From positions 1 through 64,000 of the forward strand of contig CAYOHP010000010.1 of assembly GCA_964403795.1 (NCBI GenBank): a DNA stretch of 64,000 bases, given 5' to 3'. The position numbers and the translations under genes are program-made. Positions within the stretch are counted from its first letter, which is position 1; every line of letters starts with the position of its first letter. Positions 50,961 through 59,500 of this stretch are shown in pieces. The notes beneath the pieces are model-generated. The model worked only from the letters and a program-made list of their open reading frames with translations, searched no databases and was not told the origin of the DNA. Source of the stretch: CAYOHP01 sp964403795 [NCBI: uncultured bacterium]. Its GTDB lineage: Bacteria > Muiribacteriota > UBA6191 > CAZXTJ01.

Positions 50961-52156
50961 GGGGGTATCACCCTTCCCGCCTCGACCAGTTCCGGCCCAC
51001 CGGGGACAGGACCCAGGGTGATCTCCCCCTCGGCGAGCCCCGCCGCCGCTTCGACCAGGCCGTTCCCTCGGTCGCCGAGTTCGATCTCCCGGTAGCGGAT
51101 GGTCCCCGCTTCCTCCACGGCGATCCTGGCGACCCCGCCTTGCCAGGTGACCATGTCCGCGGGGACCGCGAGCAGGGAGCGTCGGTCCACTTCCACCAGG
51201 ACGTCGGCTCGTTGCCCGACGGCCCAGCCTTCCACCACCTCGTCGAGAGCGACATGGACCAGCAGCTCGCGGGTCTCCCGGTCGACCTCCCGGGCGATCG
51301 CCGAGACCCGCCCTGGTACAGGGGAGGCGCCGCGGCTCCTCAGCGAGACCTTGACCGGCTGGCCGGGCCTGAGGCGATCGAGGCTCGCCTCGTCCACCCA
51401 GGCTTCGACCCGGAGGCTCGTCGGATCGACGACGGTCAGCACCGGGGAACCGGGTCCGGCGGTATCGCCGGGATCCCGGAACCGGCGCGTCACGACCCCC
51501 GCGATCGGCGAGCGGAGGCGGAGGCGGTCCCTCTCGACCAGGGCGTGATCCAGGGCAGTCCGGGCGCTCCCGATCCTGGCGTCGGCTTCCGTCGTGGCGG
51601 CTCGGGCCCGTAGGGTCCCGGCCCGGGCCTGGACCAGCTCGTTGGCGCGCCGATCGCGATCGGCATCCGTCAGGGCCTTCCGCCGGTGGAGCTGGCGGGC
51701 CCGGTCGGCCTCGTCGAAGGCCAAGGACTCGGCGGCTTGCGCCTGCTCGAGCTCGGCCGCGAGGCGCATCCGGACCGCTTCGGCTACCGCGACCTCGGCC
51801 TCCGCCATCCGGAGGCGGGCGTCCGCCTCGTCCGGGTCGAGTTCGGCGACCATCCGTCCTGCCTCCGTCGCCTGGCCCTCGTCGAACCAGACGGTGCGGA
51901 TCCTGCCGGTCCGCTCGGGAGCCAGGGTCGCGCTTCGCTCCGCTTCGAGGCTCCCGGTCCCGAAGATCTCGAGGCCGAGGGAGACCCGGGTCACCGCGTG
52001 GCGCCGGACCGGGATCGGCGATCTCCTGGCCAGGAAGAGGGCGCCGAGGCCGACTCCCAAGGGGACCAGGACCAGCAGCAGTAATGAGACGCCTCGGCGG
52101 CCAGCACTGCCGGCTCCCTTCCGACCCGGCGGGTCGATATGTGAAACGTGATTCAC
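50957..52156 (-). CDS. Membrane fusion protein of the ABC exporter (DevB/HlyD type)
   Basis: 399 residues. Membrane anchor at residues 24-45 (SLLLLVLVPLGVGLGALFLA). Then a beta-barrel/lipoyl half (LAPERTGRIRTVWFDEGQATEAGRMV), a helical hairpin of about 100 residues (EVAVAEAVRMRLAAELEQAQ... to DHALVERDRLRLRSPIAG), the second lipoyl half and a C-terminal barrel. GTG start overlaps the TetR stop (GTGA) and lies inside a 16-bp palindrome matching the TetR operator candidate. It bridges the permease to an outer-membrane channel, so the cell should have an outer membrane. Confidence 0.9.
   Translation of the reverse strand: MNHVSHIDPPGRKGAGSAGRRGVSLLLLVLVPLGVGLGALFLARRSPIPVRRHAVTRVSLGLEIFGTGSLEAERSATLAPERTGRIRTVWFDEGQATEAGRMVAELDPDEADARLRMAEAEVAVAEAVRMRLAAELEQAQAAESLAFDEADRARQLHRRKALTDADRDRRANELVQARAGTLRARAATTEADARIGSARTALDHALVERDRLRLRSPIAGVVTRRFRDPGDTAGPGSPVLTVVDPTSLRVEAWVDEASLDRLRPGQPVKVSLRSRGASPVPGRVSAIAREVDRETRELLVHVALDEVVEGWAVGQRADVLVEVDRRSLLAVPADMVTWQGGVARIAVEEAGTIRYREIELGDRGNGLVEAAAGLAEGEITLGPVPGGPELVEAGRVIPP
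52141..52156. promoter_or_regulatory. Second operator-like palindrome inside the exporter operon
   Basis: GTGAAACGTGATTCAC shares 14 of 16 positions with the operator candidate at 52814-52829. It covers the start codon of the membrane fusion protein and the stop codon of the TetR gene. It could be an auxiliary repressor site. Confidence 0.55.
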
Positions 52157-52812
52157 GTCAGACTCGCTTCCGTGGGTGATGAGGCTCCGGCGCGGATGCC
52201 CTCGGCGAAGATCTCCCAGGTAGCGGCGCCGCGCGCCAGGATGTCCAGGCGCCCCGAATGGAGCTCGTGGAGCACCGCCAGAGGCTGGATCAATCCCAGG
52301 TACAGGAGCGCCACGTCCTCGGGGGCGAGGTCGCGACGGAGACTGCCCTCCTCCTGCCCGATCCGGGCCAGGTCGGCCACCGCGGAGAGGTAGTCCTCGA
52401 CGACCCTCTGCCCGATCCGGCGCAGCTCCGCGTCCCGTCCGAAGAGGACATCGCCGAACATCACCCTGGCGATGCCGCTCCCGGACGCGAGCATGCCCAG
52501 GTGGGCGAACAGGAGGCGTTGCAGGGCGACCAGGGCAGGGGGGTCGTTCCGGCGGGCGCCGCGGACCAGCTCTCCGAGCCGTTCGCCGATGGCGGCGATC
52601 GAAGCCTCCACGATCGCCCGACGGCTCCGGAAGTGCCGGTAGAGCCCGGAGGGAACCAGCCCGACCCGCTTGGCGACGCTCTCGATACTGAAGCCGGCCA
52701 GGCCCTCTCGTCCGAGTTCCTCCAAGGCGGCCGCCACGATCCGGGTCCTCCGCTCGCCACCGGGGAGTCTGAGTGCCACCTGGAACGCCTCCTGGAGACC
52801 GTCGCGACGCAT
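52153..52812 (-). CDS. TetR-family repressor of the exporter operon
   Basis: 219 residues. N-terminal TetR DNA-binding domain (residues 22-70: RTRIVAAALEELGREGLAGFSIESVAKRVGLVPSGLYRHF...), with the canonical helix-turn-helix ending in GLYRHFRSR. The C-terminal ligand domain (AHLGMLASGSGIARVMF, GLIQPLAVLHEL) is of the general TetR_C type. First gene of a four-gene operon in which every junction overlaps by 4 nt. A palindrome lies immediately upstream of its ATG, so autoregulation is likely, with induction of the exporter by a small molecule or lipid. Confidence 0.92.
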   Translation of the reverse strand: MRRDGLQEAFQVALRLPGGERRTRIVAAALEELGREGLAGFSIESVAKRVGLVPSGLYRHFRSRRAIVEASIAAIGERLGELVRGARRNDPPALVALQRLLFAHLGMLASGSGIARVMFGDVLFGRDAELRRIGQRVVEDYLSAVADLARIGQEEGSLRRDLAPEDVALLYLGLIQPLAVLHELHSGRLDILARGAATWEIFAEGIRAGASSPTEASLT

Positions 52813-52813
52813 T

Positions 52814-52858
52814 GTGAAATGTCATTCACAATGTATCACCGGGACGACAGGACGACAA
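52814..52858 (-). promoter_or_regulatory. Promoter and operator of the TetR-exporter operon
   Basis: On the minus strand: -35 TTGTCG (52858-52853), 17-nt spacer, -10 TACATT (52835-52830). Directly downstream is GTGAAATGTCATTCAC (plus-strand orientation, 52814-52829), extended to ATTGTGAA...TTCACAAT. The palindrome covers the predicted start point, an ideal place for a repressor. The mRNA leader would be only about 11 nt. Confidence 0.7.
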
Positions 52859-53065
52859 GCGGATCGGAACCTCGCTCCATCGATCGGGCCCCCGGCAGGA
52901 CGGTCCGGGCGCGCCTCGGTGCGATGCGCGGGCGGAGCGGTGGGCCCAGGCTGTGCCGGCCGGGGCGAATGCCTCCGCAGTGGGCATCCTGACCGCGGCC
53001 CTCTGCGGCTCCGTGTTCCTCGAGGGTGTCCCTGAGCGCCGTCTCGTATCGGGTCCGGCAGGAGC

Positions 53066-53081
53066 ACGAGCCGGCGCTCGT
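53066..53081. terminator. Weak hairpin after the histidine kinase gene
   Basis: ACGAGC-CGGC-GCTCGT, a 6-bp stem 3 nt past the stop of the minus-strand kinase. The rest of the 225-nt spacer 52859-53083 shows no gene or repeat I can support. Confidence 0.3.
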
Positions 53082-53083
53082 CC

Positions 53084-56000
53084 TCAGGGGGCGAGCGGCC
53101 GATCGAGGACTTCCCGTACCTTGCGGGTGAGGGTTCCCGGCGTGAGGGGCTTCTCGAGGTAGGCGGCGCTCGACTCGAGGAGCCCGTGCTGGAGGATCGA
53201 GTCGTCGGTATAGCCCGACATGAAGAGGACGCGAACCTCGGGTCGCATCGGCCGGAGGCGCTCGGCGAGCTGTCGACCGCTCATCAGCGGCAGGACGACG
53301 TCGGTGAGCAGGAGGTGGATCGCCGCCGGGTGCTGCTCGCAGATGAGGAGGGCCTCCCCGCCGTTGGCGGCCTCCAGCACGACGTAGCCGCTGCGGCGCA
53401 GGATGGTCCGCGCCAGGGTGCGGACCTGGAGGTCGTCCTCGACCAGCAGAATCGTCTCATGGCCGCGTCGCGACGGGAGGGCCGGGGGATCGGAGGGAAC
53501 CACCTCTTCCCCGCCGACCTGCGGGAAGTAGATCTTGAAGGTCGTCCCCCGGCCGGGCTCGCTGTACACCCAGATGTGGCCAAGGCTCTGCTTGACGATC
53601 CCGAACACGGTCGCGAGTCCCAGGCCGGTGCCCTTCCCCTTTTCCTTGGTCGTGAAGAAGGGCTCGAAGATCCTGGCCTGGGTCGCAGCATCCATCCCGA
53701 TCCCGGTGTCGGTCACGGCCAGCATCACGTAGGGGCCGGGAATCACGTCATGGTGGACCGCGGCATACCCCTCGTCGAGCAGGACATTCGCGGCTTCCAG
53801 GGTCAGCTTGCCGCCTTCCGGCATGGCGTCCCTGGCGTTCACGGCGAGATTCATGACGATCTGCTCGATCTGGCTCGGATCGGCCTCGATGTTCCGGAGA
53901 CCCGGGTCGAGGAGCATCGTGAGCGTTACGTCGGCTCCGAGCAGTCGGCGGAGCAGGGCCTCCAGGTCGCCGAGGCAGCGCCGGAGCGAGAGGACCTTCA
54001 CCTCCACGGCCTGCTGGCGGGAGAACGCCAGGAGCTGGCGCGTCAGGTTCGTGGCGGAGCTGCCGGCATCCTGGATGGCTCGGATGTCGGGGATCATCGG
54101 GTCGTCCGGAGGGAGCTCGTCCGCGATCAGGTCCGAGTAGCCGCAGATGACCGAGAGCATGTTGTTGAAGTCATGGGCGATGCCGCCGGCGAGCCTCCCG
54201 ACGGCTTCCATCTTCTGCGCCTGGCGGAACTGGTCCTCGAGGCGCTTGCGGTCGGTGAGATCGAGGACGACGGAGAGGTTCTCGGTGGCAGAGAGAGGGG
54301 CGATCGCGACGAGGACGGGCACGCCCCGGCCGTCGGCGCGCCGGAACACGAGTTCGCACGCCCTGTTCCCGGGTGAAGCGACCTGGCCGGTCGGGCCGAG
54401 GAGCGCCTGGTTGACCTTGCCCCCGACCAGATGGTCCCGGGAGTACCCGAGGAGCTGCAGGAGGGTATCGTTGGCTTCGAGGATCCTGCCCTCGAGGTCC
54501 GAGACCGCGATCCCGACGATCCCGGAATCGGCGAGCCGGCGGAATCGGGTCTCGCTGGCGCGCAGGGCCCCGGCCCGCTGCCGGCAGGCATCGAGGCGGG
54601 CCCGGACCCGCGTCACCAGCTCGAGGGCCGAGAAGGGCTTCAGCAGGTAGTCGTCTGCACCCGCCTCGAGCCCTTCGAGGACCGCCGCCTCTCCGGCGCG
54701 GGCCGAGAGCAGGATCACCGGTACCTGTCGCAGCTGGACCGAGGAACGCAGGGTCCGGAGCAGGGTGAAGCCGTCCATCTTCGGCATCATCACATCGCAC
54801 AGGACCAGGTCGGGGGGCGCCGCCTGGATGCGGGCCAGGGCGGCAGCTCCGTCGGGGACCGACTCGACGTTCCAGTGCCGACCCAGGAGGGCGACCAGGT
54901 AGGACCTCATGTCGGCGTTGTCGTCGACGACCAGGACCCGTTCGCGTCCGGCGCCTTCCGGCCCCGCCGGGGCGCCTTCGGGCAAGGGCGGAGAGGGCTC
55001 AAGGGAGAGCCAGGCCGAGGCCTCCAGGACGCTCCCTTCGACTCCGGGATCCGGTACCTCGCGGCTCGGGATGGCGATGTCCCCGGGCGGGAGGTGGGCG
55101 GTCCCGAGCGGGATCGAGACCGTGAAGGTGCTGCCCCGCCCGGGCGTGCTCTCGACCCGGACTGCGCCGCCGTGAAGCTCCGCGAGCTCCTTCACGAAGG
55201 CGAGTCCGATGCCGGTACCCTCGAAGCTCCGGCCCTCGGCTCCATCCACGCGGTGGAAGCGCTCGAAGACGCGCCCGAGCTCGGACTCCGGGATCCCGGT
55301 ACCGGTGTCGTGGACCGAGAGCTCGACCGTGCTCCCGGATCGGGTCAGGCGAACCTCGATCCGGCCTTGCTTGGTGAATTTGAAAGCGTTCGAGAGAAGG
55401 TTGGAGACGATCTTCTCCCAGTGAAGGCGGTCGACGAAAACGGGCTCGTCCAGCTCCGGGCAATCGACGACCAGTTCCATCCCGGCCGACTCGACGAGCG
55501 ACTGGAACGACCCGGCGAGTCCCACCGTCACCCCGGCCAGGTCGGTCGCCTCGAAGCGGGAGCGGAGGCGGCCGCTCTCGAGGCGGGAGAAGTCCAGCAG
55601 GTTGTTGACGAGCCGCAGGAGACGCTGGGCATTGCGATGGACCGAGGTCAGGGCCGCGCCTTCGAGGGGGGCTCCCAGGCGCAGCGCCTCCTCGAGGGGA
55701 GCCAGGATCAAGGTCAGGGGAGTGCGGAACTCGTGGCTCACATTGCTGAAGAACGCCGTCTTGGCGATGTCGAGCTCGCCGAGCCTGGCATTGGCCGCCC
55801 GGAGCTCCCGGTTGGCCTCGGCCAGCTCCTGGCTACGCCGGAGGACTTCGCGCTCCATCTCCCGGGTCCGCCCACGGAGCTCCTCGCCGAGCTCCGTCGC
55901 CTGGACCAGTTCGGTCACGTCCTCGACCCGGTGCAGGAGATAGCGGATCTCGCCGGACGGCGAGAGCACGGGGATGTTCCTCGGGCTCCAGTACCGGGTC

Positions 56001-56350
56001 TGGAAGCTGCCGTCCGGCCCTCGGATGTCGTAGCGCTGGACCGCCATCGTGTCGGGTTCCCGGCTCGCCAGCACGCGCTCGAGCGAGGCGCGGAGGTTTC
56101 GCGATCCCGTGGCGTCCGGGTCGTCCGGATTGTCCGGGAAGACCTCGAAGAGCGGACGGCCGATCGTGGCCTCTCGGGTCGTGTGGGTGGCGGCGAGGCG
56201 GGCATCGGTGGCGGCCACCATGGTGAAGCGGGGAGCATCGGGGAGGAGGACCAGCAGCACTTCGGGGGAGGCCTCGAACACGAGACGCAGATCGCGGTCG
56301 AACGCCAGGTCGATCCCGGGATCCTCAGGCGGTCGAGTGGTGTCCGGCAT
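53084..56350 (-). CDS. Hybrid sensor histidine kinase with two kinase cores and two receivers
   Basis: 1088 residues, no membrane helix. Order: PAS (about 15-150), coiled coil (150-195), HisKA with His206 in NVSHEFRTPL, HATPase (GTGIPESELGRVFERF, GTGIGLAF), receiver 1 (VLVVDDNADM, DVMMPKMDG, LLKPF), second PAS (about 590-700), second HisKA of the AHDFNN type (His726), second HATPase (GIGMDAATQARIFEPFFTTK, GTGLGLATV) and receiver 2 (ILLVEDD, DVVLPLMSG, YLEKP). Both cores have intact N, G1 and G2 boxes. Receiver 2 ends the protein, so phosphate may relay from core 1 through receiver 1 to core 2 and receiver 2. No output domain is present; a partner phosphotransfer protein is expected elsewhere. 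Confidence 0.9.
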   Translation of the reverse strand: MPDTTRPPEDPGIDLAFDRDLRLVFEASPEVLLVLLPDAPRFTMVAATDARLAATHTTREATIGRPLFEVFPDNPDDPDATGSRNLRASLERVLASREPDTMAVQRYDIRGPDGSFQTRYWSPRNIPVLSPSGEIRYLLHRVEDVTELVQATELGEELRGRTREMEREVLRRSQELAEANRELRAANARLGELDIAKTAFFSNVSHEFRTPLTLILAPLEEALRLGAPLEGAALTSVHRNAQRLLRLVNNLLDFSRLESGRLRSRFEATDLAGVTVGLAGSFQSLVESAGMELVVDCPELDEPVFVDRLHWEKIVSNLLSNAFKFTKQGRIEVRLTRSGSTVELSVHDTGTGIPESELGRVFERFHRVDGAEGRSFEGTGIGLAFVKELAELHGGAVRVESTPGRGSTFTVSIPLGTAHLPPGDIAIPSREVPDPGVEGSVLEASAWLSLEPSPPLPEGAPAGPEGAGRERVLVVDDNADMRSYLVALLGRHWNVESVPDGAAALARIQAAPPDLVLCDVMMPKMDGFTLLRTLRSSVQLRQVPVILLSARAGEAAVLEGLEAGADDYLLKPFSALELVTRVRARLDACRQRAGALRASETRFRRLADSGIVGIAVSDLEGRILEANDTLLQLLGYSRDHLVGGKVNQALLGPTGQVASPGNRACELVFRRADGRGVPVLVAIAPLSATENLSVVLDLTDRKRLEDQFRQAQKMEAVGRLAGGIAHDFNNMLSVICGYSDLIADELPPDDPMIPDIRAIQDAGSSATNLTRQLLAFSRQQAVEVKVLSLRRCLGDLEALLRRLLGADVTLTMLLDPGLRNIEADPSQIEQIVMNLAVNARDAMPEGGKLTLEAANVLLDEGYAAVHHDVIPGPYVMLAVTDTGIGMDAATQARIFEPFFTTKEKGKGTGLGLATVFGIVKQSLGHIWVYSEPGRGTTFKIYFPQVGGEEVVPSDPPALPSRRGHETILLVEDDLQVRTLARTILRRSGYVVLEAANGGEALLICEQHPAAIHLLLTDVVLPLMSGRQLAERLRPMRPEVRVLFMSGYTDDSILQHGLLESSAAYLEKPLTPGTLTRKVREVLDRPLAP

Positions 56351-56515
56351 GTCGGGTGGAAGGCCTTCCGCCGGCTCGCAACGTAGCCTGTCCGGGGCCG
56401 TCCGGAGAATCGCGGGACGGGCGGCCACGGTCGCGGTTCCCGGCCGGCCCGCCGAGGCCCGGCTCGCGTTCGGTCGTCCGGCATCCGTGCCACACTCCCG
56501 CGGTCGGGAGGCGCG

Positions 56516-59500
56516 GTGGACGGGACGACGGGGATGGGTTCCAGGGGCTGGCTGAAGATCGAACCCGTCTATTCGCGCCGGGTCAATTTCGCGCTGCAGC
56601 AGAACTGCGTCCCGGTGGTCCGCTCGCTGGCGATCCGCAATACCGAGCCCCGGCCGATCGAGGACCTGGCCATCGCGCTGCGGGTCGAACCCTCGGCCTC
56701 GGCCCCGAGCCGGAGGTCCCTGGCCCGCATCGACGCCGAGGCCACCCACCACCTCGTCGACCTGGACCTGGCGATCCCTGCCGGCGAGCTGGCCGACCGG
56801 ACCGAACGGCTGGAGGCCGAGCTCCGGGTCGAGGCCCGCGATGCCACCGGGGAGCTGCTCGGGTCCGGTCGCTGGCCGCTCTCGCTGCTCGCCTACGACG
56901 AGTGGGGCGGTGCCCGCGAGCTCCCCGAGATGCTGGCGGCCTTCGTGCTGCCGAACCACCCGGCCCTGCCTCCCTGGCTGAGGGAAGCTGCCCATCGGCT
57001 GGAGGAGGCGACCGGCTCGGGGGCCCTGGACGGGTACCAGGCGAAGGATCCGGGAAGGGTCCTGGCGATCGCCCGGGCCCTCTACCAGGCGCTCGCGGCA
57101 CGGGAGCTCACCTATGCCAACCCGCCCGCCAGCTTCGAGGCCGAGGGGCAGCGGATCCGGACCCCGGACCGGGTCTTCGGCGAGGGCCTGGCCACCTGCC
57201 TCGACCTGGCGGTCCTCTACGCGGCCGGGCTGGAGCAGGCGGGCCTGCACCCGGTGCTGCTGGTGGTCGAGGGCCACGCCATGGCCGGGGTCTGGCTCCA
57301 TGAGGAGACCTTCCCGGAGACCGCGGTGCTCGACGATCCGGCCCGGGTGCGCAAGCGGGTCCGGGCGGGGCATCTCATGGTGGTCGACCCCACGGCCGCG
57401 GCCCACTCGGCCCGACCCGGGTGGGAGGCGGCGGTGGCCGCCGCCGAGCGCCGTCTGGAGGAGCCGGGCGAGCTCTTCGTGGCGTTGGACGTGATCGCGG
57501 CCCGGCGGCGGGGGATCCGGCCGCTGCCGTCGCGGGTGACCGGGGACGGGGCGACGGTGCTGCTGGTCGAGGCGGCGCCGGGGCCGGGGCCGGGGCCGTC
57601 CGGGCCGTCCGGGTCGGGAGCCCGGATCCCGACGCCCGGCTCACCGGGAGGGACCGTCCCGGCAGGGACGACCGGCGTCCCGGCGAGAGGTCCCGAGGCT
57701 CCGCCCGCGGAACCCCTGCCGGCCCGCCTGGAACGCTGGAAGACCCGCCTGCTCGACCTGAGCCTCAGGAACCGCCTGCTCTCGCTCAAGGCCGGGGCCT
57801 CGGTGCTCCCGGTCCTGGTGCCCGGGATGGTCGAGGGAGAGGCGGGTCCCGGGGCCCAGGGAAACCCGTCCCGCCGGATCGGTCTCGCCCGCATCGAGGA
57901 CCGCCTGGCTTCGTCGACCGGCCTCTGGGTGAGGCCTCGCCCCGAGGTCCTCGAAGGCGAGGACCCCAGGGACCAGGAGAAACTCCGGGAACGCGCCGGC
58001 GCCGACCCGATCGAGGCCCTGGTGGCCGACGGCCTGGGGCGCGACCGGCTCCATCTCGACCTCTCCCCGGAGGACGTCGACCGCCGCCTGGTGGAGCTGT
58101 TCCGGGCCGAGCGCACGGCGCGGGAGGAAGGCGGGGTCGCCACCCTGCACCTGGCGCTGGGTACTCTCGTCTGGTACGAGTCCCCGGCTGCCGCCGAGCC
58201 CCGGCGCGCCCCCCTGCTGCTCCTGCCGGTGGAACTGGAACGGGCCACCGCCCGCGACCCCTTCCGCCTGGTGCGCCGGGACGACGAGCCGGTGGTGAAC
58301 CGCACCCTGCTCGAGAAGCTCGAGCGCGAGCACGGGATCCGGGTCGAGGGCCTCGATCCCCTGCCGGAGGACGACGCCGGCGTGGACGTGGCCGCGGTGC
58401 TCGCCCGCTTCGAGGCCCAGATCCTCGACCTGCCGCGCTGGGAGGTCCGCCCCGAGGCCTGGCTCGCCCAGCTCTCCTTCACCAAGTTCCTGATGTGGCG
58501 GGACCTCCAGCACCGGGCCGGGGAGCTGCTCGAGTGTCCGCTGGTCCGGCACCTGGTGGAGACCCCGGAGGCCGCCTTCCCCGACCCCGGAGGCTGGCCG
58601 GCGGAAGGCGAACTCGACACCCGGGTGCTCCCCCAGCGGTTCCCCTGTCCCATGGACGCCGACAGCTCGCAGCTGGCGGCCATCGTCTCGGCCTCCGAGG
58701 GCAAGACCTTCGTGCTCGAGGGGCCGCCCGGGACCGGCAAGTCCCAGACCATCACCAACCTGATCGCGGGCGCCCTGGGAGCCGGGAAGAGCGTGCTCTT
58801 CGTCTCCGAGAAGATGGCCGCCCTCGAGGTGGTCCACCGGCGCCTGGTCGCGATCGGCCTCGGTCCCTTCTGCCTGGAGCTCCACTCCCAGAAGGCGCAG
58901 AAGCGGGCGGTGCTCGACCAGCTCCGGGCGGCGCTGGAGACGGCCGAACGCTCCCCAGCGGAGACCTGGGAACGCCGCACCGCCGAGCTGACGGAGCTGC
59001 GCACCGAGCTGAACGAGGTGGTGGCGGCCCTGCATGCCGAGCGGCCGTGCGGGTACTCGGTGCACGCCCTGGCGGGGATCGCCTCCGGGCTGCGGGACGC
59101 ACCGGGGGTTCCGCCCGATCCCGACTCGGATCGATGCCTGGACCGGGGCCGGGTGGAAGCTCGCACCGCCCTCCTCGCCGAGCTGGCGGAGGCCGCGGTC
59201 GAGGTCCCCGATCCGGCCGGGCATGCCTTCCGGGCGGTGCGGCGGGCCCGCTGGGAGCCTGGGCTGGCGCGCCGGGTGGAGGCGGCGGCGGCCCGGCTGG
59301 GTCCGGCGGCAGAGCGGCTCGCACAGGCGGCCGGGAACCTGGACGGCCTCCTCGAGGGGACGGGGTGGCCCTGGTCCCTGGCCGCGATCCGGGCCCTGGT
59401 AGCGCTGGTCCGCAGCCTGCTCGCCTCGCCCCGGCCCAGCGGGGAGCTCGTCCGGGAGCCGGATCTCGCCGGCATCGAGCACCGGGTCGGGGAACTCCTG

